A model generated the notes under the pieces. It was not told the DNA's origin and made no database searches. It saw nothing but the letters and a program-made list of their open reading frames with translations. Positions 1 to 8,728 of a stretch of 60,954 bases of DNA are shown one piece after another. The translations under genes were made by a program, and so were the position numbers. This DNA comes from an uncultured Oscillospiraceae bacterium (GTDB lineage Bacteria > Bacillota > Clostridia > Oscillospirales > Ruminococcaceae): assembly GCA_910587135.1 (NCBI GenBank), contig CAJULF010000013.1, positions 1 through 60,954 of the forward strand, read 5' to 3'. Every line of letters starts with the position of its first letter. Positions within the stretch are counted from its first letter, which is position 1.

Positions 1-235
1 AAGCTCCGCATTCGCTACGCTTTCCCACCGGCTTGCGGAAAATTCATGCGTGGGCATTATGTTTATGTCTGCTTTCAGTCCCTATTTAAAAGAATTTTCC
101 GCACCGCTTCACCCGCCTGCGGCGGGTTGCGTTAGCCTCGGCGGTAAAGCTCCGCATTCGCTACGCTTTCCCACCGGCTTGCGGAAAATTCATGCGTGGG
201 CGTTCTGTTTATGTCTGCTTTCAGTCCCTGTGACT
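1..235. repeat. Family A palindromic intergenic repeat, two tandem copies
   Basis: Two head-to-tail copies of a repeat fill this gene-free stretch. The first (1 to about 85) is cut by the window edge; the second is about 86-235. Both share the block GAAAATTCATGCGTGGGC, then a GTTTATGTCTGCTTTCAGTCCC tail (split here only by one or two base differences). The outer arms GAATTTTCCGCA (about 92) and TGCGGAAAATTC (about 181) are inverted, so a copy can fold into a long hairpin. A third, diverged copy lies at 3000-3155. No coding function is visible. Confidence 0.75.
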
Positions 236-429
236 TCTTAATTTTTGCGTGGTTTTGGATTGAAAATATTTTGCTTTTGAATTACTGAGCTTCGTGCGGA
301 AAGCGGAAAAGGGTTTCCAAAACGATCAATTCTTTTGGCGGGGTGTGGGGGCTATGCCCCAATATAAGCCGCCTGTCGATATTTATGAAACATTTATCCC
401 GACAGTTACCGCCCGAACATCTTTCTGCT
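236..429. other. Gene-free stretch 3' of the amidohydrolase gene
   Basis: This stretch lies downstream of the minus-strand amidohydrolase gene and holds no convincing ORF. It contains a small GGGGCTATGCCCC hairpin near 350-362 and a CTGTCG...CGACAG inverted pair near 374-404. Either could end the aroE operon transcript, but neither has a clear U-tract on the minus strand. Nothing else is recognisable. Confidence 0.4.
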
Positions 430-1623
430 TTAATATCTATACATGACCCCGCCGACCGCTACCGCTTTAGGTGTGACTGCCAGATCCAAAGGATCTCCGT
501 CAAACAGTGAGAAATCCGCGTCCTTGCCAACTTCAACAGACCCGATTCTGTCCGACGCGCCGATTATCTCCGCAGCGTTTATAGTGATTGCTTTAATTGC
601 GGTTTCCCTGTCCAGACCGCCGCGAACCGCAAGAGCCGCGGTCATAGGCAGATACTGTATCGGTGTTTCGGGGTGGTCGGTGCATATCGCGAACCGTATA
701 CCCTCCTTTTTAAGCAGGGCAGGGGTGGTGATATCATGATTGCGCAGCTCCGGTTTGCCCCTGTCCCCGAAAAGCGGTCCGAGAACCACCGCGGGGTTGT
801 CCTCGGCAAGCTCCTCGGCGATTATGCCGCCGTCGGTGCAGTGTATTAGCACATAGTCAAGGTCAAACTCCTTGGCTATTCTTACAGCGGTAAAAATATC
901 GTCTGCCCTGTGGCAGTGAAAATGCGCCTTCAGCTTGGGCTTTTCCCCGAATAAGGGCAGCAGAGCCTCGCATTTCGCGTCATAGTCGGGCTGCGATATT
1001 TCGTCGTCCGTGCCCTTTAGTCGCTTGTATTCCGCCATGTCTTCAAGATACCGCTTTGCCTTGGTGAGCTGTTCGCGTATCACGGCAGCGGTAGCCATGC
1101 GGGTAACGGGGCTTTCGTCCCTGTCGTTGTAGGTGTTTTTGGGGTTTTCTCCCAACGCAAATTTTATCGCGCAGGGGGACTGAACTATCAGCTTGTCCAC
1201 CCGTTTGCTGCCGCGGGTCTTCATTATAACAAAGCTGCCGCCGATGGGATTGGCGCTGCCTACTCCCGTGCAAACCGATGTGACCCCCGCCGCCGCCGCG
1301 TCCTCAAAGCAGCGGTCAAGCGGATTTATGCTGTCGATAGCGCGCAGATGCGGGGTAGAGGGGTCGGTGTCCTCGTTGCCGTCCTCTCCCTCGAAGCAAA
1401 GACTGTCCTCCCACATTCCTATGTGGCAGTGAGCGTCCACAAACCCGGGGTACATAGTCAGACCCTCTCCGTCAATAATTTCATTATCCGCGTCGGAAAG
1501 CTCCGTATATTCGCTCATATCCCCGATCTCGGTGAAAACTCCCCCCGAAATACGCACGAAGCCGCACTCATAGTCTCTTTGCGCCATCGTCCTTATCTTA
1601 ACATTCTTTATTACCATATTCAA
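430..1623 (-). CDS. Amidohydrolase, imidazolonepropionase-like
   Basis: A 397-residue cytoplasmic metal-dependent hydrolase of the amidohydrolase superfamily. Visible landmarks are the metal-binding HxH in DAHCHIG (about residue 64), a second histidine cluster AHFHCHR (about 234), LIHCTDGG (about 260) and the late aspartate in CTDHPETP (about 315), in the order expected of a TIM-barrel amidohydrolase. The C-terminus (VGKDADFSLFDGDPLD) is the usual composite beta-sandwich closing strand. It starts 6 bases after aroK stops, so it is co-transcribed with aroE-aroK. Its substrate cannot be told from sequence; cyclic amides, dipeptides or formimino compounds are all handled by relatives. Nothing links it to the shikimate pathway except position. 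Confidence 0.85.
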   Translation of the reverse strand: MNMVIKNVKIRTMAQRDYECGFVRISGGVFTEIGDMSEYTELSDADNEIIDGEGLTMYPGFVDAHCHIGMWEDSLCFEGEDGNEDTDPSTPHLRAIDSINPLDRCFEDAAAAGVTSVCTGVGSANPIGGSFVIMKTRGSKRVDKLIVQSPCAIKFALGENPKNTYNDRDESPVTRMATAAVIREQLTKAKRYLEDMAEYKRLKGTDDEISQPDYDAKCEALLPLFGEKPKLKAHFHCHRADDIFTAVRIAKEFDLDYVLIHCTDGGIIAEELAEDNPAVVLGPLFGDRGKPELRNHDITTPALLKKEGIRFAICTDHPETPIQYLPMTAALAVRGGLDRETAIKAITINAAEIIGASDRIGSVEVGKDADFSLFDGDPLDLAVTPKAVAVGGVMYRY

Positions 1624-1629
1624 ATGACG

Positions 1630-2145
1630 TTATATCCGTCCATGCTCCTCAAAATATTTTGTCAATTTAAGTATCTCTCCCGCTATTACAGTGTCCCGCG
1701 CATTCCCGTTTACCATGCACATACTGTTTCGGCGGTATATCTCAGCGCGGTTCTCATACAGTTCTCTGAGCTGCTCGGGATTGTTTTTCATAACAAGCGG
1801 GCGGTTTTTGTCGCCCTTGATACGCGCGTAGCACGTTTCAAAAGAAACGTTGATATATACCGACAGTCCGCTTTCGCGGGCAAACCGTGCGGTATCACTG
1901 TTTATCAGCGCTCCGCCGCCCGTCGCCACAACGTATCCTTTGTTCAGCTCGCGGATATATTTCGCCTCAAGCTCACGGAAGTGCGGCTCTCCGAATTTGT
2001 CGAATATCTCGGGGATAGTCATTTCCTCGCGCTCGACTATCACCCTGTCAAGGTCAACAAAGCTCTTTCCCGAAGCCGCCGCCAGCTGCCGTCCTATATG
2101 ACTTTTGCCGCAGCCCATAAATCCGCAAAGATATACCGAGCTCAT
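1630..2145 (-). CDS. aroK: Shikimate kinase
   Basis: A 171-residue enzyme that phosphorylates the 3-hydroxyl of shikimate with ATP, the fifth step toward chorismate and the aromatic amino acids. The P-loop GFMGCGKS is at residues 8-15, followed by the shikimate-binding DLD of FVDLD and the arginine-bearing EPHFRELE (the R-E pair of the family). GGGA (about 76-79) and the lid segment KGDKNRPLV (about 110) are also in place. The length is normal. The start codon overlaps the aroE stop by 4 bases, a translational-coupling arrangement. The pathway pairing with aroE makes the assignment firm. Confidence 0.93.
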   Translation of the reverse strand: MSSVYLCGFMGCGKSHIGRQLAAASGKSFVDLDRVIVEREEMTIPEIFDKFGEPHFRELEAKYIRELNKGYVVATGGGALINSDTARFARESGLSVYINVSFETCYARIKGDKNRPLVMKNNPEQLRELYENRAEIYRRNSMCMVNGNARDTVIAGEILKLTKYFEEHGRI

Positions 2146-2987
2146 ACCAGTTCCTCCATATCGGAGATCAGCTTGTCAATGTCCTCCTTATTATAATGAG
2201 CGTTATCCCATATCTCATGAGCCGCCACCGCCTGAAGCACCAGCATCGCCATACCCGTCATAGCCTTTGCGCCCTTTTCCCGCGCGGTTTTTGCGAGCAG
2301 TGTGTCCTTGGGATTGTAAACCGCGTCAAACACATATTTCACATTATCCAGCACCTCGGGCAGACATGGCATTCTGTCAACCTTGGGGAACATTCCCACG
2401 GGGCAGGCGTTTATCATCAGATCAAAGCTCTCGCCGTTCAGATCGCCACAGCTCAGACCGTTTTCACCGATAACGGCGATTTTAAATTTCGCGTCGGGCT
2501 TGCGCGCTCTTATTTCTTTTTCGACATTCTCCGCAAGCGGCAGGTCGCTTTTAAGCGCCGCGACTGTCAGGTTTCCGCCCTCAAGAGCGGTCTCGATAGC
2601 CATCATGCGCCCGACTCCTCCGCAGCCGATAAGCAGCACCTTTGAGCATAACGAAGCTCCCAACAGCTCAATTGATTTTGTAAAGCCCAGCACGTCCGTG
2701 TTGTAGCCCACCTTTTCAGCTCCGTTTTTAAGACAGTTTACGGAGCGATACCGCTCAGCCCCCTCCGATAGTCTGTCACAGTATCCTATGATATCCACTT
2801 TGTGCGGAATTGTCACATTAAATCCGTCCAATTCCGCCAGAAAGTCAAATTTGCCCTTTAGATCTTCGGGCGTGATGTCGTACAAATTATAGTCAACCGC
2901 CTCTCCCGACAGTTCAAAAAGCCGCGTGTGTATCTGCGGCGAGAGCGAGTGTCCCAGAGGGTGTCCTATCAAACCAAATCTTCTCAT
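2142..2987 (-). CDS. aroE: Shikimate dehydrogenase
   Basis: A 281-residue NADPH-dependent reductase that converts 3-dehydroshikimate to shikimate. The N-terminal substrate domain shows GLIGHPLGHSLSPQIH (the SLS substrate-contact motif) and NVTIPHK with the catalytic lysine. The Rossmann half has the glycine-rich LIGCGGVGRM (about 129-138), and the C-terminus has GMAMLVLQA, typical of AroE. An AGGAGG ribosome site sits 6 bases before the ATG. It is the first gene of the aroE-aroK-amidohydrolase unit. A family A repeat separates it from fabD, so whether fabD transcription continues into it is unclear. Confidence 0.94.
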   Translation of the reverse strand: MRRFGLIGHPLGHSLSPQIHTRLFELSGEAVDYNLYDITPEDLKGKFDFLAELDGFNVTIPHKVDIIGYCDRLSEGAERYRSVNCLKNGAEKVGYNTDVLGFTKSIELLGASLCSKVLLIGCGGVGRMMAIETALEGGNLTVAALKSDLPLAENVEKEIRARKPDAKFKIAVIGENGLSCGDLNGESFDLMINACPVGMFPKVDRMPCLPEVLDNVKYVFDAVYNPKDTLLAKTAREKGAKAMTGMAMLVLQAVAAHEIWDNAHYNKEDIDKLISDMEELV

Positions 2988-2998
2988 ATTTCCTCCTG

Positions 2999-3155
2999 AT
3001 TTAAAAGAATTTTCCGCACCGCTGCATACAACGCTTTGCGTTCTTTGCGCTATCCCACCGCAAAGGCTACGTCCGCTTTGCGGGCTGCGCTTTTACGATG
3101 GATTGCGGAAAATTCCTGCGTGGTCGTTCAGTTTATATATGCTTTCAGCGCATTT
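2999..3155 (-). repeat. Family A palindromic repeat, diverged third copy
   Basis: This copy shares the flanks of the window-start repeat: TTTAAAAGAATTTTCCGCACCGCT at one end (split here; 20-base core conserved) and GCGGAAAATTCCTGCGTGG with a CAGTTTATATATGCTTTCAG tail at the other. The centre differs but is again self-complementary (CGCAAAG and CTTTGCG blocks). Read on the minus strand it lies downstream of fabD in fabD's own orientation. Its layout, an ACGCA then GAATTTTC start and a GCGGAAAATTC...TTTAAAT finish, resembles family B, so A and B may be related. Confidence 0.7.
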
Positions 3156-3177
3156 GACCGCCCGATTGCGGAGCGGC

Positions 3178-3252
3178 ACCGGGCCTGTTAATGATAACAA
3201 ACAGGCTGTGGGTATGCTTAAAACTCAACAGCGTCCCCCTGCACAGGGGGTA
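3178..3252 (-). terminator. Hairpins 3' of fabD
   Basis: Two inverted pairs lie just after the fabD stop on the minus strand: CCCCCTGTGCAGGGGG (3235-3250) and CCTGTT/AACAGG around 3184-3206. Neither has a strong U-run, so termination may be partial or Rho-dependent. Called from pairing only. Confidence 0.4.
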
Positions 3253-3264
3253 CGGAAAAACCTG

Positions 3265-4188
3265 CTACTTGCTGCTAAGCGCGGCAAGCGCTTTTTCAAG
3301 CGTATCGTTGTTTTCAATATTCACAGCAACAGCGCCGCGGAGCGTTTTCTTAACAAGCCCCGTCAGCACCTTGTTCGGACCAAGTTCCACATATGCTTCT
3401 ATTCCCGCCGCGTTCATGCTTTCCAGCTCGTCGGCAAAGCGAACGGGAGAGCAGATATGCGCCGCCAGATACGATGGCATGTCCGAAAAATCTTCAAGGC
3501 GCTTTCCGTAGAGATTCGCGAAATAATCGCAATTGGGGGCGCTGAAATTAAATGCCGATATTGCGGTTTTGAATTCATCTGCCGCAGGCTGCATAAGCTT
3601 TGTGTGAAATGCCGCGGATACCGCCAGCTTTACCGAGCGCTTGCCAAGCTCCGCAAGCTTTGCAGAGGCGGAGTCCACCGCCGCCGTTTCGCCCGCGATG
3701 ACCGTCTGAACGGGAGAATTATAATTGGCGGGAGCGACAAATCCCTCGACATCTCCGCAAATTTTGTCAATAGTTTCATTATCGCATCCGATAACCGCCG
3801 CCATAGCTCCTCCCGCAGCTTCCGCTGCCTTTGCCATAGCCTCGCTGCGTAGCTTTATTGCCTTGAAAGCGTCCTCCATCGAAAGCATACCCGATGCGTA
3901 CATCGCCGCATATTCGCCGAGTGAGTGCCCCGCAACCGCGGCGTTCTCGATACCGCTTTCCCTCGCCGCGTACAGCGATATAAGAGATGCGGTGAAAATC
4001 GCGGGCTGGGAGAGCCTTGTCTGTGAAAGCTCCTCGGGAGTGGATTCGGTAAGCTTTTTCATCAGATCAAAGCCCATTATGTCAGACCCGCACTCAAGGA
4101 TCTCCTTTGCTCCGAATTTCTCCGCCAGCTCCGCGCCCATTCCGGGGTACTGCGATCCTTGCCCCGAAAATAAAAATGCCGTTTTCAT
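3265..4188 (-). CDS. fabD: Malonyl-CoA:ACP transacylase
   Basis: A 307-residue enzyme that moves malonyl groups from CoA to acyl carrier protein for chain elongation. FSGQGSQYPGMG opens the protein, the nucleophile serine is S89 in GHSLGEYAA, the catalytic histidine is H195 in AFHTKLM, and GPNKVLTGL closes the fold. The length is typical. It has a GGAGG ribosome site. Unlike the common clostridial arrangement it lies outside the fab operon, divergent from fabH, and points toward aroE. Its promoter is probably in the 180-base divergent region but is not as clear as the fabH promoter. Confidence 0.95.
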   Translation of the reverse strand: MKTAFLFSGQGSQYPGMGAELAEKFGAKEILECGSDIMGFDLMKKLTESTPEELSQTRLSQPAIFTASLISLYAARESGIENAAVAGHSLGEYAAMYASGMLSMEDAFKAIKLRSEAMAKAAEAAGGAMAAVIGCDNETIDKICGDVEGFVAPANYNSPVQTVIAGETAAVDSASAKLAELGKRSVKLAVSAAFHTKLMQPAADEFKTAISAFNFSAPNCDYFANLYGKRLEDFSDMPSYLAAHICSPVRFADELESMNAAGIEAYVELGPNKVLTGLVKKTLRGAVAVNIENNDTLEKALAALSSK

Positions 4189-4244
4189 AAATTATCCTCC
4201 ATAAATATAAATTAGACTTTTTTGCTCCAACTGTAAAAAAACGG

Positions 4245-4273
4245 TTGACAAAAATGTAAGTTTAGGGTAAAAT
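4245..4273 (+). promoter_or_regulatory. Sigma-A promoter of the fab operon
   Basis: A perfect -35 TTGACA (4245-4250) and -10 TAAAAT (4268-4273) are separated by 17 bases, leaving a leader of about 100 bases before fabH. No FapR-type or FabT-type palindrome was recognised in or next to it by eye. Confidence 0.75.
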
Positions 4274-4378
4274 ATAAAGAGGTATGTTGTTGTGCCGTCG
4301 GCAGATATCCGATACGCGCATATTCTACCCAAATAACATTATACAATAAAATACAAATAAAATCAAGGAGATTTTTTA

Positions 4379-5377
4379 ATGAGTGGAATAGAGATTATAG
4401 GAACAGGCAGCTATGTGCCGGAGTTTGTGGCGGATAACGATAAATTTTCGGAATTCCTCGAAACCTCGGACGAGTGGATATTCCCGCGCACGGGAATAAA
4501 GCAGCGGCACATTCTTACCGACAAGCCCAACTATTATATGGGCGTTGAGGCGGCAAAAAAGGCAGTGGAGAGCTCCGGTCTGTCCCCCGCGGATATCAAT
4601 TTGATAATTGTGTCCACCTGCACTCCCGATTTCTTTTATCCCTCTATGTCCTGCCTTATCCAAAAGAATATCGGAGCGGATAATGCGGCTTGCTTTGACA
4701 TCAACAGTGCCTGCACGGGCTTTATTACCGCGGTGGATATCGCTCAGAAATACCTTTCGTCGGGAGCTTACAAAAATGTTCTTATTGTTGCGGCGGAAAA
4801 GCTCTCCGCTCAGCAGGACTACACCGACCGCGCCAACTGCATTCTTTTCGGCGATGCGGCAGGTGCTGTGGTGCTGCGCGGAAGCGATAAGCCTTTCTAT
4901 TCCCATCTCGGCGCTGCGGGCGACGAGTTTGAGGCTCTGTACTGCAAGATACGTTATGAGTCCAACTGTCCGTTTTACGGCGACCAGGAGGCGTTCTACA
5001 ACAACCGCTTCGACACTCCCGAAAAGCAGAAATATCTGTGGCAGGACGGCAGGGCGGTATATAAATTCGCGGTGAACGCAATGGCGGACGCAGTCAGAAA
5101 CGTCGCGGAACAGGGCGGATATTCCATAGACGATTTGGATATCGTTATCCCTCATCAGGCTAACCTGCGGATCATCGGCAAGGCTACCGAAATGATCGGG
5201 ATACCTTCGGAAAAGGTGTACACCAACATTGAGTATATGGGCAATGTTTCCAGCGCCTGCATTCCTGTCGGGCTGGACGAGCTGAGAAGAGCGGGGAAGA
5301 TATCCGCGGGCACTAAGCTCTGCTTTGTCGGATTCGGAGCGGGTCTTACCTACGGAGCTATCATTCTTGAGGTATAA
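4379..5377 (+). CDS. fabH: 3-oxoacyl-ACP synthase III
   Basis: A 332-residue KAS III that starts fatty acid synthesis by condensing an acyl-CoA primer with malonyl-ACP. The Cys-His-Asn triad is visible: C112 in INSACTGF, H259 in IPHQAN and N289 in GNVSSA. The C-terminal GFGAGLTYGA is also characteristic. An AAGGAG ribosome site precedes the ATG. It is the first gene of the plus-strand fab operon, directly behind a strong promoter. The asparagine block reads GNVSSACIP rather than the common GNTSAASVP, a mild variation. Confidence 0.95.
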   Translation: MSGIEIIGTGSYVPEFVADNDKFSEFLETSDEWIFPRTGIKQRHILTDKPNYYMGVEAAKKAVESSGLSPADINLIIVSTCTPDFFYPSMSCLIQKNIGADNAACFDINSACTGFITAVDIAQKYLSSGAYKNVLIVAAEKLSAQQDYTDRANCILFGDAAGAVVLRGSDKPFYSHLGAAGDEFEALYCKIRYESNCPFYGDQEAFYNNRFDTPEKQKYLWQDGRAVYKFAVNAMADAVRNVAEQGGYSIDDLDIVIPHQANLRIIGKATEMIGIPSEKVYTNIEYMGNVSSACIPVGLDELRRAGKISAGTKLCFVGFGAGLTYGAIILEV

Positions 5378-5453
5378 TTGGGTATCCTTGTATAGGATTT
5401 CCATAAACTGACAAAAATAAAAATGATATCAATTTTTACGGAAAGGGAAAAGT

Positions 5454-6197
5454 ATGTCAAAAACAGCAATCATCACAGGCTCGGGAAGAGGGATCGGCGC
5501 GGCTATTGCAAAGCGTCTCGCCGCGGACGGATATGATATTGTGATAAACGAGGTGTCGCAGGAGGCGCTGGACACCTACGGCGCACAGACCGCGGAGGAG
5601 TGCCGCGCGTCGGGAGTAAAGGCGGAGTGCTGCGCGGCGGACGTTTCGGATTATGCACAGTGCGAAGCGATGGTCAAGTGGGCTAAGGATACTTTTGGAA
5701 CGATAGACGTTCTTGTAAACAACGCGGGTATCACGCGCGACGGTCTGCTTCTGCGGATGAGCGAGGAAAACTATGACGATGTAATCCGCATTAACCAGAA
5801 ATCCGTTTTCAATATGACAAAGCTGGTCGGCGCGGTCATGCTAAGACAAAAAAGCGGCAGGATAGTAAATCTCGCTTCCGTGGCGGGTCTTTACGGTAAT
5901 CCCGGGCAGATGAACTATTCCGCCTCAAAGGGCGCGATAATCGCCATGACAAAGACAGCCGCCAAGGAGCTGGGCAGCAGGGGAATTACGGTCAACGCGG
6001 TTGCCCCCGGCTTTATACAGACTCCCATGACGGACAAGCTCACAGACGAGCAGAAGGCGGCAATGCTGGCGCAGATAGCCATGAAGCGCTACGGTCAGCC
6101 CGAGGAGATAGCGGGCGTGGTTGCGTTCCTGTGCTCCGACGACGCTTCATATGTAACGGGACAGACAATCGAGATCAGCGGGGGACTCAGTATGTGA
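5454..6197 (+). CDS. fabG: 3-oxoacyl-ACP reductase
   Basis: A 247-residue NADPH-dependent short-chain dehydrogenase that reduces 3-oxoacyl-ACP to 3-hydroxyacyl-ACP. The cofactor loop TGSGRGIG is at residues 8-15, NNAG at 89-92, and the catalytic Ser142-Tyr155-Lys159 set in LASVAG and NYSASKG. The end VTGQTIEISGGLSM is the standard FabG C-terminus. It follows fabH by 76 bases with its own GAAAGGG ribosome site. In many Clostridia fabK and fabD sit between fabH and fabG; both are missing here. Confidence 0.95.
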   Translation: MSKTAIITGSGRGIGAAIAKRLAADGYDIVINEVSQEALDTYGAQTAEECRASGVKAECCAADVSDYAQCEAMVKWAKDTFGTIDVLVNNAGITRDGLLLRMSEENYDDVIRINQKSVFNMTKLVGAVMLRQKSGRIVNLASVAGLYGNPGQMNYSASKGAIIAMTKTAAKELGSRGITVNAVAPGFIQTPMTDKLTDEQKAAMLAQIAMKRYGQPEEIAGVVAFLCSDDASYVTGQTIEISGGLSM

Positions 6198-6281
6198 GTT
6201 CAGTGCGTTAAACAGGCAGTATATATAATAAGGGACGCTCGAATTCGGGAGTGTAATGCTTAAGCAGATCATAGAGCCTGT

Positions 6282-6441
6282 CCGCATAGCCCGAAATGCT
6301 TGGATTGCGAAACAAATTTTTCGCATTTCAAGGCGATTTTTCGCAGGCGTACCGTAAGTACCGGCTCGACGCAGTCCGCTTATCAAGAAAAATCAACGAA
6401 GAAAGGCGGAAATTCGCAGCAAGCGTTGAGCGGCTATGCGG
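6282..6441. repeat. 160-bp terminal-inverted-repeat element between fabG and fabF
   Basis: The 309-base gap between fabG and fabF holds a MITE-like element. Its ends CCGCATAGCC (6282-6291) and GGCTATGCGG (6432-6441) are perfect inverted repeats, and the match continues imperfectly inward (GCTTG and GCGAA blocks). A second inner pair GATTTTTC/GAAAAATC helps form a long hairpin. A 67-codon ORF across it (6296-6499) looks accidental. The element is transcribed as part of the fab operon, so it might act as an RNA processing site. No target duplication was identified. Confidence 0.65.
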
Positions 6442-6506
6442 AAAGATTCATATAGATATACAAGCTGAAAAAGCAGTTTACAAATTTTTCGGAGGATAAA
6501 AAATTA

Positions 6507-7748
6507 ATGGACAGACGAGTTGTAGTAACGGGACTGGGAGCGGTAACTCCTTGCGGAAACTCTCCCGAGGAGCTTTGGGGCAATCTCCTGGCGGGAAGGC
6601 ACGGCTTTGAGCTTGCGCCATGGTTCGCGGAACAGGAGTCGGACGGTCTCAATGTTGTTGCGAGGGTGAAAAACTTTGACCCGTCGGAATATTTTGACAA
6701 AAAGGAACAGCGGCGCAGCGACGTTATCGTTCAATATGCTGTGTACTGCTCGATGAAAGCGCTCGCGGACGCGGGTACGGATTTTAAGGATCTCGACCCC
6801 TTTCGCGTGGGAACGATAATAGGAAGCGGAATCGGCGGCATTCACACCACCGAGGAGGAACTGCTGACATATCATAACAAAGGAAACAAAAAGGTGTCGG
6901 TGTTTACCATCACCAAAATGATAGGAAATATGGCGGCGGGCGAGGTGGCGATACGCATGGGCTTTAAAGGAAGCAATATGTGCGTTACCACGGCATGTGC
7001 AAGCGGAACGCAGTCGATTGGCGAAGCCTTCCGCGCCATCAAGCACGGCTATCTCGACGCGGCGATAACGGGCGGCACGGAGCACAGTGATATCGGCTTC
7101 TGCTTTGCTTCGTTCAACAATATGCACGCGATAACACGCTCCACAGATGTGAACAGGGCTTCCATACCGTTCGACGCGGAAAGAGGCGGTTTTGTTCTCG
7201 GAGAGGGCTGCGGGATACTCGTCCTTGAAGAGTATGAGCACGCCAAGGTACGCGGGGCGAAAATCTACGCGGAGATATGCGGCTACGGTTCTACCTGTGA
7301 CGCGTATCATGAAACCAGTCCCGACCCCGAGGGAACGGGCGGCGCAAAGGCTATGGAGCTTGCCTATAAAGAGGCGGGAATGTCTCCGGAGGAGATAAAC
7401 TATATCAACGCTCACGGCACGGGAACGAAAATGAACGACAGCACCGAAACGCTTGCGGTAAAGAAGGCGTTCGGAGAGCATGCGAAAAATATCGCGATAA
7501 ATTCCACCAAATCCATGACGGGGCATCTTCTTGGCGCTGCGGGAGGCGTGGAGGCGGTAGTTACGGCTCTTTCGGTAAAGAACGGGAAAATTCACCGCAC
7601 CCTTGGGTACTCCGTTCCCGACCCCGAATGCGACCTGGATTATGTTACGGAGGGCACACGGGAGTTAAAGATCACAGGAGCGCTCAGCAACTCTCTCGGC
7701 TTTGGCGGACACAACGGCTGCATTTGCATGCGCCCCATAGACGGTTGA
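6507..7748 (+). CDS. fabF: 3-oxoacyl-ACP synthase II
   Basis: A 413-residue KAS II that carries out the elongating condensations. The catalytic set is C164 in TTACASGTQ, H303 in NAHGTGT and H340 in MTGHLLGAAG, and the C-terminus SNSLGFGGHNGC is typical. The TTCGGAGG ribosome site lies just before the ATG. It is the only elongating condensing enzyme in the window, so with FabH it should cover the full elongation cycle unless others exist elsewhere. Confidence 0.95.
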   Translation: MDRRVVVTGLGAVTPCGNSPEELWGNLLAGRHGFELAPWFAEQESDGLNVVARVKNFDPSEYFDKKEQRRSDVIVQYAVYCSMKALADAGTDFKDLDPFRVGTIIGSGIGGIHTTEEELLTYHNKGNKKVSVFTITKMIGNMAAGEVAIRMGFKGSNMCVTTACASGTQSIGEAFRAIKHGYLDAAITGGTEHSDIGFCFASFNNMHAITRSTDVNRASIPFDAERGGFVLGEGCGILVLEEYEHAKVRGAKIYAEICGYGSTCDAYHETSPDPEGTGGAKAMELAYKEAGMSPEEINYINAHGTGTKMNDSTETLAVKKAFGEHAKNIAINSTKSMTGHLLGAAGGVEAVVTALSVKNGKIHRTLGYSVPDPECDLDYVTEGTRELKITGALSNSLGFGGHNGCICMRPIDG

Positions 7749-7761
7749 AAGGAAGTGCGAC

Positions 7762-8220
7762 ATGAATTTTAAGGACAAAAGACCCATTGAGGATACCATT
7801 GAATGCATTGAGGCTCTTGCGGAGATAGTAAAGAAAAACGATCTCGGAAAGCTGAAGGTAAGCCTTGAAGATATGGATATCGTAATAGAGGGACGCAATT
7901 CCTCACCCGCGCCTGCTCCGGCTACCGCGGCGGCAGCGGTGGCGATCGCACCTCAGAAAGCGGAAGTATCTGCCGCGGAGGAAACGGGCAATATCGTCAC
8001 CTCGCCGATAATCGGTACGTTTTACACCTCGCCTGCTCCCGACAAGCCTCCCTTCGTAAAGGTAGGAGATACGATAAGCGCGGGCGACGTGGTGTGCATA
8101 ATCGAGAGCATGAAGCTGATGAACGAGATAAACAGCGAGTTTGGCGGCAGAGTTGCGGAGATATATGTCAACAACGGCGACGCGGTAGAGTATGGTCAGA
8201 AAATTATGAGGATCGAGTAA
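7762..8220 (+). CDS. accB: Biotin carboxyl carrier protein of acetyl-CoA carboxylase
   Basis: A 152-residue carrier that shuttles the carboxyl group on biotin between AccC and the AccAD transferase. A charged N-terminal domain (1-45) is joined by an Ala/Pro-rich flexible linker (about 48-75) to the C-terminal biotinyl domain, where K118 in ESMKLMNEI is the biotinylation site. ITSPIIGTFY-like residues (about 80-89) match the domain start. It follows fabF by 13 bases with an AAAGGAAG ribosome site. Confidence 0.95.
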   Translation: MNFKDKRPIEDTIECIEALAEIVKKNDLGKLKVSLEDMDIVIEGRNSSPAPAPATAAAAVAIAPQKAEVSAAEETGNIVTSPIIGTFYTSPAPDKPPFVKVGDTISAGDVVCIIESMKLMNEINSEFGGRVAEIYVNNGDAVEYGQKIMRIE

Positions 8221-8229
8221 GGAGATATC

Positions 8230-8658
8230 ATGACACTGAATCTTGAACAAATAAAGGAAATAATTCCCCACCGAGACCCGTTTTTGCTGATAGACGAGGT
8301 AACGGAGCTTGAGCCCGGAGTAAGCGTGACCGCAAAGAAATATCTTAAGCCCGACGAATACTGGTTCAAGGGGCATTTCCCCAAGCAGCCCGTAACTCCC
8401 GGTGTGCTTATGATAGAAATGCTGGCGCAGGCGGGAGCGGTATGCGCTTTGTGTCTGCCCGAAAACAAAGGTAAAATCGCGTTTTTCGCGGGTATAGACA
8501 AGGCGCGCTTCCGCGGTCAGGTTCTTCCGGGGGATACTTTGGAGCTTCATGTTGAGATGACCGGCAAAAAAGGACCGATAGGCTTCGGTAAGGCGACCGC
8601 CACGGTAAACGGCAAAAAGGTGGTTACCGCGGAAATTTCATTCGCGATAGGCAATTAG
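8230..8658 (+). CDS. fabZ: 3-hydroxyacyl-ACP dehydratase
   Basis: A 142-residue hot-dog fold dehydratase that makes trans-2-enoyl-ACP. The catalytic H49 is in WFKGHFP and the acidic partner E63 is in GVLMIEMLAQ; IPHRDPFLLID opens the protein as usual. It sits 9 bases after accB with an AAGGAG ribosome site. No FabA-like or FabM-like isomerase is seen in the window, so the route to unsaturated acids is not shown here. Confidence 0.95.
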   Translation: MTLNLEQIKEIIPHRDPFLLIDEVTELEPGVSVTAKKYLKPDEYWFKGHFPKQPVTPGVLMIEMLAQAGAVCALCLPENKGKIAFFAGIDKARFRGQVLPGDTLELHVEMTGKKGPIGFGKATATVNGKKVVTAEISFAIGN

Positions 8659-8728
8659 CGGATGAGGCATGGAAGCTCGCGCTCCGAAAGCCGGGCTCCG
8701 TATCAACTTTATGGGGTTTTTTAACAAA

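Noticed and set aside
4189..4378. FapR or FabT operator between fabD and fabH
   Set aside because: No palindrome resembling either site could be found by eye near the promoter.
4376..5404. 342-codon minus-strand frame opposite fabH
   Set aside because: Shadow of fabH; would also cover the fabH ribosome site region.
6296..6499. 67-codon plus-strand frame between fabG and fabF
   Set aside because: It lies across an inverted-repeat element and has no convincing ribosome site or family.
6504..7595. 363-codon minus-strand frame opposite fabF
   Set aside because: Antisense shadow of a gene with all catalytic residues; composition (Arg, His, Tyr-rich) is typical of shadows.
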